Positions 14,378 to 22,081 of a stretch of DNA of 38,757 bases are shown piece by piece. Every line of letters begins with the position of its first letter. Within the stretch, counting starts at the first letter, position 1. The notes below the pieces were generated by a model, which saw nothing but the letters and a program-made list of their open reading frames with translations, was not told where the DNA came from and did not search any database. Source of the stretch: Lachnospiraceae bacterium (GTDB taxonomy: Bacteria; Bacillota; Clostridia; Lachnospirales; Lachnospiraceae); the NCBI GenBank assembly GCA_022781985.1, contig JALESH010000006.1, forward strand, positions 1-38,757, written 5' to 3'. Both the position numbers and the translations under genes were made by a program.

Positions 14378-15031
14378 ATGAATATGGATATTTTCAGAAA
14401 TATGTCCTATGGTGTTTATATTGTTTCCACGATGGACGGAGAGCGTCCCACCGGATGTACCGCTAACAGCATTATGCAGATTACATCCAGTCCTGCAACG
14501 GTGGCTGTCAGTATCAACCACGATAATTATACCAACAGCTGTATAGAGAAGACAGGAAAATTTGCTTTCTCAATTCTGGCAGAAAATTCTGACCCGGCAC
14601 TGATCGGCTGCTTTGGCTTCCGCTCCGGAAGAGATGTGGATAAGTTTGAGGCAGTGGATTATGAGATGGCGCAGGGAGTGCCGGTGGTAAAAAACACCTG
14701 CGGCTATGTGGTATGCAGGGTGATTGACAGGATGGAAACGGCTACCCATACTGTATTTTTGGGCGAGGTCATTGACGGAGAGGTATATGAGGGGATGGGA
14801 GATGCCATGACCTATGCTTATTACCATAAGGTAGTAAAGGGGAAAAGCCCTAAAAATGCGCCTACTTATCTGCCGGAGGCAGAGGAAGCTGCGAAGGAAG
14901 GAAATACAGGTAAAAATAAGTATGTCTGCAGTGTCTGCGGATATGTTTATGAGGGAGACACCCTGCCGGAGGATTATAAATGTCCCATTTGCAGCCAGGG
15001 AGCAGACCGTTTTCAAAAAATAGAAAATTAA
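14378..15031 (+). CDS. hrb: High-molecular-weight rubredoxin (flavin reductase-rubredoxin fusion)
   Basis: A 217-residue fusion. Residues 1-150 are an FMN-binding split-barrel flavin reductase domain (RPTGCTANSIMQITSSPATVAV start, GEVIDGEVYEG). The last 40 residues are a rubredoxin domain with two CxxC knuckles (YVCSVCGYVYEG and YKCPICSQG), which hold one iron. This is the architecture of Moorella Hrb, which takes electrons from NADH and hands them to flavodiiron proteins that reduce oxygen or nitric oxide. No flavodiiron gene is in the window. GAGGAGG before the ATG is a strong ribosome binding site. Neighbouring sodC supports an oxygen-defence role. Confidence 0.9.
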   Translation: MNMDIFRNMSYGVYIVSTMDGERPTGCTANSIMQITSSPATVAVSINHDNYTNSCIEKTGKFAFSILAENSDPALIGCFGFRSGRDVDKFEAVDYEMAQGVPVVKNTCGYVVCRVIDRMETATHTVFLGEVIDGEVYEGMGDAMTYAYYHKVVKGKSPKNAPTYLPEAEEAAKEGNTGKNKYVCSVCGYVYEGDTLPEDYKCPICSQGADRFQKIEN

Positions 15032-15084
15032 GTGCAGCCAAAGATCCGGGATGCAGAGTGTGAGTTTCGGAAAATAAAAAATGG

Positions 15085-15106
15085 AAGGAGCATGGTTGTA
15101 ATTATG
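15085..15106 (+). promoter_or_regulatory. Recurrent translation-start motif, copy 2
   Basis: AAGGAGCATGGTT (15085-15097) is followed by ATG at 15104, again 19 bases from the first base of the motif. The embedded in-frame ATG is at 15092. Confidence 0.6.
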
Positions 15107-15874
15107 GAAAAGCGGGTAGGCATAGCCGGGAGTACGCTGAAGATGATTGCCATCATTTCAATGCTGATAGATCACACAGGCGCTATCGTGGTAGAAAGGA
15201 TGCTGCGGAGCGGCCAGCCGGCATTGGAAAGGATGGGAATGGGACTGGACTCTTCCGAGCTCTATTCTATTTATGTCGTACTGAGGCTGATAGGAAGATT
15301 AGGGTTTCCTATATTCTGCTTCCTGCTCATAGAGGGATTTCAATATACCAGAGATATCAAAAAGTATGCCGGGCGGCTGTTTCTTTTTGCGCTGGTTTCG
15401 GAGGTTCCCTTTGATCTGGGATTTATCGGCAGGCCTGTATATCCGGAATACCAGAATGTTTTCTTTACTTTGTTTATCGGCCTGCTGGTGATGATTGGGC
15501 AAAGGGAGCTGGAGAAAAAGAAGGAATGGAACAGGATCGGCTGTTTGGTGCTGGATATACTTATTCTGGGGGCAGGAATGGGAGCGGCTGAGCTTTTGAA
15601 AACGGATTACGGCGCAATGGGTGTATTGACCATAGCCGTTATGTACCTGAACAGAAAAAGGAAGGTTCTGTCAGCAGCATCCGGCTGTGCCATACTCACT
15701 GCCATGAACCTGCTGGAAATCAGTTCCTTTGCCATATTGCTGCCGATCCATATGTATAACGGAAAAAGAGGATGGAATATAAAGTGGCTGTTTTATGTAT
15801 TCTATCCGGCGCATATTTTGCTCCTTTATCTGATAGCCTGCTGGCTGGGACTGGGAGGAATGGTGCTCAGATAA
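15104..15874 (+). CDS. TraX-family membrane protein
   Basis: A 256-residue integral membrane protein with about seven hydrophobic segments. It carries TraX hallmarks: LKMIAIISMLIDHTGAI at the start, GRLGFPIFCFLLIEGF, the LFLFALVSEVPFDL block and a final FYVFYPAHILLLYLI. TraX of F-like plasmids acetylates pilin, but chromosomal Firmicute copies are common and unassigned, probably acetylating envelope molecules. No conjugation gene is nearby, so a conjugative role is not suggested. The start at 15104 is preferred (15092 possible). A bidirectional terminator follows. Confidence 0.88.
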   Translation: MEKRVGIAGSTLKMIAIISMLIDHTGAIVVERMLRSGQPALERMGMGLDSSELYSIYVVLRLIGRLGFPIFCFLLIEGFQYTRDIKKYAGRLFLFALVSEVPFDLGFIGRPVYPEYQNVFFTLFIGLLVMIGQRELEKKKEWNRIGCLVLDILILGAGMGAAELLKTDYGAMGVLTIAVMYLNRKRKVLSAASGCAILTAMNLLEISSFAILLPIHMYNGKRGWNIKWLFYVFYPAHILLLYLIACWLGLGGMVLR

Positions 15875-15888
15875 TGGTATGACAGTAT

Positions 15889-15933
15889 AAAAAAGAGACC
15901 GCATGGGATGCCGCCTGCAGTCTCTTTTTTTTT
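15889..15933. terminator. Bidirectional rho-independent terminator
   Basis: AAAAAGAGAC (to 15899) pairs with GTCTCTTTTT (from 15920), with A-run and T-run at the ends. It lies between the convergent TraX and C39-like genes and can serve both. Confidence 0.8.
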
Positions 15934-15974
15934 GAAAGTATCGCCTGTATCCGAATGGGGTGCTGCCGACCTGC

Positions 15975-16646
15975 TTAGTCTACCTTGACCTCCAGATAGC
16001 CCAGCAGCTGTCCCATATCATAGGACTCCATCACACCCAGATTCGGATCGTAGAATTTGCCGTCATAATGAATCAGATAATGGCAGTAGCGCCCCATTCT
16101 TTCCATCATAATACAGCACTTGGGGAGCGTGGCCTCCTGACCCTCCGTATACATGATGACATCGGAATGATCAATGCCGTAATAATTCAGAGCGGATATC
16201 ATCATACCCATGGTGGCCTGCCACTCCTCACAGCCCATAGCGCTGATGACCTCTGCAATCGTAACATTTGCCAGCATTGCCACACAGGTCTGCCCGCACA
16301 GTCCGTCCGCCGGTTGGAGGATGGGGGTGATTCCGTCAATCCTGCGGATCGGATGATCTACGCTGTAGGGGCTGTTCTGGTTCATCTGGATCAGGCTTCC
16401 GGATACATGGAGCAGGATTTTATGTACCTTGGAAATATCTACATGTGATACGTCATCGTCCTGCAGGTGAATGGTGTAATTGCCTTTTTCCTCCGGCAGA
16501 AGCTCGCATTGGATCAGCCTGTTGTCCAGAAAGATTTCGGCCTGGATCACATCCCTCTGCCTGCAGACCTCCCAAACATTAAATGGAATGCGAATACAAT
16601 AAATATCGTTCAGTTTTTCGATTTTGCCATTAAAAAAATACCTCAT
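15975..16646 (-). CDS. DUF1905-like domain fused to a C39-like cysteine peptidase
   Basis: A 223-residue protein in two parts. Residues 1-65 (YFFNGKIEKLNDIYCIRIP... to NYTIHL) follow the pattern of DUF1905, a small beta-barrel. Residues 113-205 resemble the papain-like C39 fold: GLCGQTCVAML (Gln119, candidate nucleophile Cys121), a CHYLIHYDGKFYDPN block with His189 and Asp200. There is no signal peptide, membrane helix or transporter module, so it is not a bacteriocin-processing exporter. AGGAGG lies just upstream of the start. It follows the PepSY lipoprotein on the same strand, 204 bp away, and may be separate. The domain calls rest on motif recognition only. Confidence 0.6.
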   Translation of the reverse strand: MRYFFNGKIEKLNDIYCIRIPFNVWEVCRQRDVIQAEIFLDNRLIQCELLPEEKGNYTIHLQDDDVSHVDISKVHKILLHVSGSLIQMNQNSPYSVDHPIRRIDGITPILQPADGLCGQTCVAMLANVTIAEVISAMGCEEWQATMGMMISALNYYGIDHSDVIMYTEGQEATLPKCCIMMERMGRYCHYLIHYDGKFYDPNLGVMESYDMGQLLGYLEVKVD

Positions 16647-16789
16647 CTCTGACCTCCTGTGTAAATAAAAAATTAAGCTTAAAATGAATGTAACAGATTT
16701 TCAGATGGCTGAAAACACTTTCTGGATAAGTTTTTTGGAGGTATTGAAAAAAATACATTTACGGTATCAGAATGTCTCTGAAGCTGTGG

Positions 16790-16826
16790 CTGCTGCAAAA
16801 TAGAAGGGCAGTTTATTTTGCAGCAG
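16790..16826. repeat. Inverted repeat with perfect 13-bp arms
   Basis: CTGCTGCAAAATA (16790-16802) and TATTTTGCAGCAG (16814-16826) enclose an 11-base loop in the gap between the PepSY and C39-like genes. No T-run follows on the minus strand, so it is not a standard terminator, although it could end or stabilise the lipoprotein transcript. Confidence 0.7.
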
Positions 16827-16850
16827 TCTCTGTGGATTGACCCGTTAATC

Positions 16851-17717
16851 TTAATCATAGATGGATTCGGCTTCCCATTCGATGATCCGGCCGGTAGCAG
16901 CATCGATTTCGAAGTCATATTCTATCTCGTTATATATGATTTTTCCCTCATAAACGGTTCTGCCGTCATCGTAATCTGTCTGGATTCGGATGTTGCTGTC
17001 CGCTGCCCCGGGCACCTTGGCCAGAGCAGTCTGCTTCGCTGTGTCTATGCTTATGGAGGCTGATCCTGTACTGTCGGTGCCGGGAGTGAAATGACTTTCC
17101 ATATCGTAGTCGAAGCTCAGTATCTGGCCGGTAGAGGCATCAATTTCGTAGTCGTACTCCATGTTGCCTGCATAAAATTCTACATCATAGACTGATCTGC
17201 CGTTTTCAAGGTCAGGCTTTACATAAGAAAAAGCAATATCAGAAGCCTGCACACCTGCATGGTCGAGGGCAATCTGCAGAGCCTGCGCCTCGCCGATCTG
17301 TGAAGAGCTGCCGGCCTCTGCGGGAGCGTTTGTGCTGTTCTGGAACTGAAGGGTTTCTGTATTGATAGGTGTGCTGGTTCCGGGAGCGGGCTGAGCATTT
17401 GAGAGATTCTGAGCTGCTGCGGCATCGGCAGGCTGTGTATTCTGTACAGCAGTGTCAGCAGGCTGCCCGCCCTGTGCAGTGCTGCTGTTACCGGAAGTGT
17501 CCGTCACAGCGGTATTTCCTGCCGGATTCTCCTGTATAATGGCGCCCTCTGTGGGGGCATTTGGGGCAGCCGTGCTGTTGGGCATATTCTGAATTTCATC
17601 TGTCCGGGCACTATGCTGCTCCGTAACGGCCGGGGGAGTCTGGGCCGGTGAGCTGCACCCCCCTAATGCTGTAGATAAACCCAAGATTATTGCGATCAGA
17701 CAGCTTCTTTTTTTCAT
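16851..17717 (-). CDS. PepSY-domain lipoprotein
   Basis: A 288-residue lipoprotein. The signal peptide ends in the lipobox LGGC (Cys21). Residues 22-140 are a low-complexity Ala/Pro/Thr/Asn/Gln linker that spans the wall. Two PepSY domains follow (about 143-206 and 222-286), each ending in an E/D-Y-D-[YF]-EIDA-x-TG block. PepSY domains are usually thought to inhibit or chaperone peptidases near the membrane. The start has AGGAGG upstream. It is the last gene after a response regulator and kinase, with a copy of the repeats found at the regulator's own promoter at 17821-17838. Confidence 0.88.
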   Translation of the reverse strand: MKKRSCLIAIILGLSTALGGCSSPAQTPPAVTEQHSARTDEIQNMPNSTAAPNAPTEGAIIQENPAGNTAVTDTSGNSSTAQGGQPADTAVQNTQPADAAAAQNLSNAQPAPGTSTPINTETLQFQNSTNAPAEAGSSSQIGEAQALQIALDHAGVQASDIAFSYVKPDLENGRSVYDVEFYAGNMEYDYEIDASTGQILSFDYDMESHFTPGTDSTGSASISIDTAKQTALAKVPGAADSNIRIQTDYDDGRTVYEGKIIYNEIEYDFEIDAATGRIIEWEAESIYD

Positions 17718-17816
17718 ATTATTTCCTCCTCGTTCTTTTTGTCTCAGGAGCGTGTTTGACGCTCTGGTATTTTGTGTTAGGGCATTTCAAAACCCTATAT
17801 TGGAATTTTATATGCA

Positions 17817-19220
17817 TCAGATTAAAGTGGGATTAAAGCTTAGCCCATTCTTATCTGAGGTATTGGGAAAGGAAAAGATAAAAGCAGTTCCTTTTCCCGG
17901 TGTGCTCTCCACATGGATCTCTCCTCTGTGGGCCGTCACAATCCATCTCACCATGGGGAGGCCAAGGCCTGCCCCGCTTCCGTTGGAGGAGCTCCTGGAA
18001 GGATCCGCCTGATAGAATCGTTTCCAGATATTTTCCAGATGCTCCTTTGGTATGCCGATGCCGTCGTCGGAGACAGACCCATGTATGTCTCCGTCCCTGA
18101 TATGCAGGGAGATCCAGATGTGTCCGTTTACTTTTCCGTAGGTAATACTGTTGGAGATCAGATTAATAAAAAAACGCATCATCATGGTTTCGTCTGCACG
18201 TATAAGAATATCCGGTGAAATATCACCGGTGATGGTGATGTTTTTTTCGGCGGCAGCAAGCTGCTGTTCTTCGATAATAATATCTGTAAGCTCGCTGAGA
18301 TTGATCAGTTCAAGATGAAGCTGCTGCTTTCCGCTGTCGGTACGTGCTAGGGTGAGGAGCTGGGAAATGAGGTTCGACATCTTTTTTGCCTGGATCATAA
18401 TGGATTTCAGGCATCCTGCGGTCTCTGCCGGAGAGGCATTTTCGGACATGCCGTACTCACATTGGGCCAGAATCACGGAGACAGGGGTGCGAAGCTCATG
18501 GGATACGTCAGAGGTAAATTGCTTTTCTGTCTCAAAGGCATCCTGCAGTCTGTCCATCATCAGGTCAAAGGTATGGGCCAGCCGATGAACCTCGTCTCCT
18601 CTGTTTTTTAATTGCAGGCGCTTTGACAAATCGCTGCCCCGGCTGATTTCCTGTGCTGTATTGGTCACAGCATCCAGGGGGGCCAGTGCGCGGCGGATGA
18701 TACAGTAGCCGCCGACGACAATGCAGACCACAAAAAACGGAAGGATGACCAGGGAGAGCCGCAGGATGGTCGTCATGATCCGGTCCGCCTCTGTTTGGGA
18801 GGTAATGCCCCTGATCCAAACATTTCCGTAATTCTCCACATACATACAATAGTCATAAATATACCATTGGGTGTAAAAATCATATTCCTGCTGCAGCTCG
18901 TCCATGATCAGGTCAGGTGTGCCGCTATAGTAGGAAGGGAGGCGGCCATAGAGGAAATTGCCTTCTGTATCATAAGCGGAAAGGTATATGCCCTTTTCCA
19001 GTCCGAGGAAGGTAAAGCTGCTATCAAATTTCAGAAGACCATCCCTGCAGGAAATTTCCTTATAGCTTCGCAGTACCATATTTTTCAGGCGGTTATTGGC
19101 TCCGGAAAGCAGCCGTGTAGAGCTGACAGCCAGCAGAAGTCCCAGGGCCAGCACCACGAGCAGGGTCATAAAAACGGTGTACCAGAGTGTGATTTTTGAT
19201 TTAATAGAAATATTTTTCAT
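17817..19220 (-). CDS. Sensor histidine kinase, HAMP type (second system)
   Basis: A 467-residue kinase. Transmembrane helices at about 13-34 and 152-174 flank an extracytoplasmic sensor of about 115 residues rich in Tyr (YDFYTQWYIYDYCMYVENYG). HAMP is at 176-228. The HisKA box DVSHELRTPVSVIL gives His241. HATPase_c has the N box FFINLISNSITYG, G1 DDGIGIPKE and G2 GAGLGLPMV. The start overlaps the regulator stop by four bases (ATGA). The last codons contain two ATTAAAG repeats, plus-strand sense, that look like a promoter element for the next gene. Confidence 0.93.
   Translation of the reverse strand: MKNISIKSKITLWYTVFMTLLVVLALGLLLAVSSTRLLSGANNRLKNMVLRSYKEISCRDGLLKFDSSFTFLGLEKGIYLSAYDTEGNFLYGRLPSYYSGTPDLIMDELQQEYDFYTQWYIYDYCMYVENYGNVWIRGITSQTEADRIMTTILRLSLVILPFFVVCIVVGGYCIIRRALAPLDAVTNTAQEISRGSDLSKRLQLKNRGDEVHRLAHTFDLMMDRLQDAFETEKQFTSDVSHELRTPVSVILAQCEYGMSENASPAETAGCLKSIMIQAKKMSNLISQLLTLARTDSGKQQLHLELINLSELTDIIIEEQQLAAAEKNITITGDISPDILIRADETMMMRFFINLISNSITYGKVNGHIWISLHIRDGDIHGSVSDDGIGIPKEHLENIWKRFYQADPSRSSSNGSGAGLGLPMVRWIVTAHRGEIHVESTPGKGTAFIFSFPNTSDKNGLSFNPTLI
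17821..17838 (-). promoter_or_regulatory. Direct-repeat box before the PepSY lipoprotein gene
   Basis: On the minus strand CTTTAAT occurs twice, 11 bp apart (17838-17832 and 17827-17821), inside the last codons of the kinase gene. The same arrangement is at the regulator's promoter. Possible -10 elements lie downstream (TATAAA or TATAGG), but their spacing does not match the other promoter exactly. Confidence 0.5.
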
Positions 19221-19891
19221 GACTCTGCCTTTAAAACGTAGCCTGCACCTCTGACGGTGTGGATCAGTTTGGGAGTGTAGGCTTCATCGATTTTCCTGCG
19301 TAAATAGCGGATGTAGACATCTACCAGATTGGAGCCTCCCTCATAGTCATAGTTCCATATATGCTGCTCGATCTTTTCCCGGCTGAGGACGATGCCCTGA
19401 TTCCGAATCAGATATTCCAGTATGGCAAACTCTTTGGCTGAGAGGGAAATGGGGATATTATCCCTGCAGACTGTGCGGGTATTTACATCCACTGAAAGGT
19501 TGGCCGCCCGGTATATGTTCTCGGATTTTCCGCTGTTTTTCCTCAGCATGACACGGATGCGGGCAAGGAGCTCATCGAAAGCAAAGGGCTTTGTCAGATA
19601 GTCGTCGGCGCCTGCATCCAATCCTGCCACCCGGTCGGGGACGGCATCTCTGGCTGTCAGGAAGAGGATGGGAACAGTATTGCCGCCGGCCCGAATTTTT
19701 TTCAGTACCTGGATCCCGCTCATGCAGGGCATCATGATGTCCAGGATGGCGGCATCATACTCTGCAGTTTCCAGACAGTACAGAGCTTCCTCGCCGTTAA
19801 AGCATGAGTCTGCGCTGTAGCCGTTTTTTGTAAGAGTCTTTTTAATCACATCATTTAAAGCTTTTTCATCTTCGGCAATTAATATACGCAT
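19217..19891 (-). CDS. OmpR/PhoB-family response regulator (second system)
   Basis: A 224-residue regulator. The receiver has the acidic pair EDE at 7-9, phosphoacceptor Asp51 (LDIMMP), Thr79 and Lys101 (LTKPFAF). The winged-helix domain (about 128-222) ends in DVYIRYLRRKID and a VRGAGYVL wing. Paired with the downstream kinase through an ATGA overlap. Direct repeats of TTTTAAT sit at its own promoter and again before the PepSY gene, suggesting autoregulation plus one visible target. Confidence 0.93.
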   Translation of the reverse strand: MRILIAEDEKALNDVIKKTLTKNGYSADSCFNGEEALYCLETAEYDAAILDIMMPCMSGIQVLKKIRAGGNTVPILFLTARDAVPDRVAGLDAGADDYLTKPFAFDELLARIRVMLRKNSGKSENIYRAANLSVDVNTRTVCRDNIPISLSAKEFAILEYLIRNQGIVLSREKIEQHIWNYDYEGGSNLVDVYIRYLRRKIDEAYTPKLIHTVRGAGYVLKAES

Positions 19892-19920
19892 AACATTTCC
19901 CTCCGTGCTGTGTTTCTTTT

Positions 19921-19960
19921 GATATAAGGATAAAAGAAAAAGATTAAAATGGTATTAAAA
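19921..19960 (-). promoter_or_regulatory. Promoter and direct-repeat box of the second two-component operon
   Basis: On the minus strand TTTTAAT occurs at 19960-19954 and 19949-19943, 11 bp apart. After 16 bp comes TATATC (19926-19921) as a -10. The proximal repeat occupies the -35 position, as expected for activation by an OmpR-type regulator. Confidence 0.6.
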
Positions 19961-20164
19961 TTATAAAGTTCCGGAACAGGAAAATCAATCCCGGACTTCC
20001 TGTGGGAAAATTGCACAAACAATTCCTGGCTGATATCTGTAAAATATAACAAAATTTAATGAGACAGCCAAAAAAGTTAGTAAAAATACAATTTTTGGGA
20101 TAAAATAATAATATAGGAAATTTGGAAGCGGTTGGAAGAGGATGGTTTTGAAAGGGAGGACAAT

Positions 20165-20680
20165 ATGTTTGGGAAAGGTGATTTTATTGTGTATGGCAGT
20201 ACCGGTGTATGTGAAGTAAAGGATGTAACTACACTGGATATGAAGGAAGTGTCGAAGGACAGGCTGTATTATATCCTGCGGCCGGTTCGGGAAAAGGAGA
20301 GCAAGATATTTGCCCCTGTGGACGGAAATAAAACAGTTTTGCGTGCGGTCCTGACACGGGAAGAGGCGGAGTCCCTGATTGATGATATCCCGGCTATTGA
20401 AGAATTATGGATAAGCAGCGATAAGCTGAGAGAGGAAAAGTATAAGGAAACCATAAGGAGCTGTGAATGCAGGGATTGGATCCGGATAATAAAGACCTTA
20501 TATCTGAGGGGGCAGGAGCGGCAGGCCCAGGGAAAGAGGGCGACTGCAATGGATGAAAAGTATCTGCGGCTGGCCAAGGACAATCTGTACTCTGAACTGT
20601 CGCTGGCGCTGGATATACCCAAGGAGGAGATGGAGGGCTTCATCGCTGACCGGATCCATGAGACAGAGCTTTGCAGATAA
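20165..20680 (+). CDS. CarD/CdnL-family transcription regulator
   Basis: A 171-residue protein. The N-terminal 60 residues form the Tudor-like RNA polymerase interaction domain (MFGKGDFIVYGSTGVCEVKD start, then YYILRPVREKESKIFAPVDG). The rest is helical and includes the basic WIRIIKTLYLRGQERQAQGKR segment typical of the DNA-contacting part of CarD proteins. Such proteins bind the RNA polymerase beta subunit and stabilise open promoter complexes. GGGAGGA lies seven bases before the ATG. It is divergent from the second two-component operon and followed by a long palindrome and a tRNA gene. Confidence 0.88.
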   Translation: MFGKGDFIVYGSTGVCEVKDVTTLDMKEVSKDRLYYILRPVREKESKIFAPVDGNKTVLRAVLTREEAESLIDDIPAIEELWISSDKLREEKYKETIRSCECRDWIRIIKTLYLRGQERQAQGKRATAMDEKYLRLAKDNLYSELSLALDIPKEEMEGFIADRIHETELCR

Positions 20681-20696
20681 TATCCGGAAATATATA

Positions 20697-20726
20697 TCAG
20701 CCATAGCCCTATAGGGCTATGGCTGA
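20697..20726. repeat. Perfect 30-bp palindrome after the CarD gene
   Basis: The two half-sites TCAGCCATAGCCCTA and TAGGGCTATGGCTGA meet with no spacer. As RNA it would form a 13-bp stem with a four-base loop. It lies 16 bp after the stop codon. No T-run follows on either strand. Confidence 0.8.
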
Positions 20727-20754
20727 ACTGCCGGGTAAAAAATGAAAAAAGTTC

Positions 20755-20783
20755 TTGCACTGCTGAAAGAAATATGGTAACAT
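20755..20783 (+). promoter_or_regulatory. Promoter of tRNA-Gly(TCC)
   Basis: TTGCAC (20755-20760) and TAACAT (20778-20783) are 17 bp apart, 43 bp before the tRNA. Confidence 0.5.
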
Positions 20784-20826
20784 CATAACTGTTGAGAAAG
20801 TAAATATTCCAAACAGGATATTACAT

Positions 20827-20897
20827 GCGGGTGTAGTTCAATGGTAGAACACTAGCCTTCCAAGCTAGATACGTGGGTTCGATTCCCATCACCCGCT
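20827..20897 (+). tRNA. tRNA-Gly (anticodon TCC)
   Basis: Acceptor arms GCGGGTG and CACCCGC with discriminator T, D-arm GTTCAATGGTAGAAC, anticodon stem CTAGC/GCTAG with loop CTTCCAA (anticodon TCC), and T-arm GGGTTCGATTCCC. CCA is not encoded. The VanW gene starts 75 bp downstream with no terminator between, so read-through is possible. Confidence 0.93.
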
Positions 20898-20972
20898 TTT
20901 TTGCAACCCTATTTGTTCCTGTTTGGCAAAGAAACAGAGTGTCGGCAGATATTCACCATAAGGAGAAATTGC

Positions 20973-21812
20973 ATGAGAAAATGGAAGGAAGCAGCAGCTC
21001 TGACACTGGTCCTTTGTGTGGTATCGGGCAGCGGGCTGCAGGCCAGGGGGCTTCCGGCAGAGAGTACGAATTATACATCGGTATTTGATGCAGGATATTA
21101 TTATGCCAGCTATCCTGACCTGCAGAAATCCATAGGCTATGACGAGGATAAGCTGCTGGAGCATTTTATTACAGAGGGTATGGAAGAGGGGCGGACAGGA
21201 AGCGCGGGTTTTAATGTAAAGGCCTATATGAAAAACAACCTGGATCTTCTGGCGGCCTACGGAGTAAATGATCTGAGTGTGTATTATTATCATTACATAG
21301 AGAAGGGAAGAACAGAGGGGAGGGTGGCAACATTGACCCTGCCTTCAAAAAATACGGATGAGCTGGCTGCTTTTTCCACCCAGTATGATCCGAAGGAGGA
21401 TCGGGCGGTTAATGTGGAGCTGGCTGCAGAAAGAATAAACGGCATAGTGGTGCAGTCTGGCGAAACCTTTTCCTTCAGCAGGTCTATCCTGTCCAGAACC
21501 GTCAGAAACGGTTATGTAATGGCCCCCTCCTTTGCAGGCGGAAGGGTGGTAAAAAGTGTGGGCGGAGGTATCTGCCAGGTGTCGTCTACCCTGTATGTAG
21601 CCATGCTGCTTTCTTCCATACCGGCAACAGAGCGGTATGCCCACTCTCTGCAGGTGGATTATGTACCCGAGGGTCTGGATTCTGCCATAGTGGAGGGAGT
21701 CAAGGATCTGCGGTTCAGGAATCCCTATGACTATCCTATCAAAATCAATTCTTCTTTTAAGGATGGTACGCTGACAGTGGGGCTCAGCCGGGCAGAGGAT
21801 GACAGGCTGTAA
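20973..21812 (+). CDS. Secreted VanW-domain protein with two N-terminal Y-x-x-Y-P-D-L repeats
   Basis: A 279-residue protein with a signal peptide (about 1-25). Residues 38-117 contain two related units, each with an aromatic start, an [YN]-x-DL core, an [HY]-F/Y-I-x-[EK]-G segment and an EGR end, as in repeats of clostridial surface proteins. The VanW domain follows (about 150-275): SGETFSFSR, GGGICQVSSTLY, and a YPIKI strand. VanW occurs in vancomycin-resistance clusters and in YoaR-like proteins; its reaction is unknown. AAGGAG lies seven bases before the ATG. No van genes are nearby, so resistance is not implied. Confidence 0.85.
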   Translation: MRKWKEAAALTLVLCVVSGSGLQARGLPAESTNYTSVFDAGYYYASYPDLQKSIGYDEDKLLEHFITEGMEEGRTGSAGFNVKAYMKNNLDLLAAYGVNDLSVYYYHYIEKGRTEGRVATLTLPSKNTDELAAFSTQYDPKEDRAVNVELAAERINGIVVQSGETFSFSRSILSRTVRNGYVMAPSFAGGRVVKSVGGGICQVSSTLYVAMLLSSIPATERYAHSLQVDYVPEGLDSAIVEGVKDLRFRNPYDYPIKINSSFKDGTLTVGLSRAEDDRL

Positions 21813-21875
21813 GAATTGATTTATCATAATGAAAAGCATGCCGCAGATACGGTATATCTGTTTTGCCTAAAAGCA

Positions 21876-21903
21876 AGAGCCCTGATTGACAGGGCTCCTT
21901 TTC
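21876..21903 (+). terminator. Terminator after the VanW gene
   Basis: GAGCCCTG and CAGGGCTC enclose a six-base loop and are followed by CTTTTCT. Confidence 0.75.
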
Positions 21904-22081
21904 TATGGAGAAAATGGCCCTGCCTATATAATGTATATGTATAAAATGAACATCTCAGTATTTTTTCTGCGCCTGTTCTGCTATGCTTATGCTGATGCCG
22001 AAATTCTGCTGGGAATAGGGCCACATATTTACATAAATGAAATCGGCAGAAAATAAAAATATAAAAATAAATGGGAGGAAA

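Noticed and set aside
15104-15874. Conjugative element because of TraX
   Set aside because: No relaxase, coupling protein or mating-channel gene is nearby; chromosomal TraX-family genes are common.
17749-17765. Hairpin GAGCGT/ACGCTC before the PepSY gene as an attenuator
   Set aside because: Six-bp stem without a T-run and no leader peptide or alternative fold seen.
3797-21812. Glycopeptide-resistance cluster from VanZ, VanW and two-component genes
   Set aside because: VanH, VanA/B-type ligase and VanX are absent, and the genes are scattered among unrelated operons; VanZ and VanW domains are common in Firmicutes without resistance.
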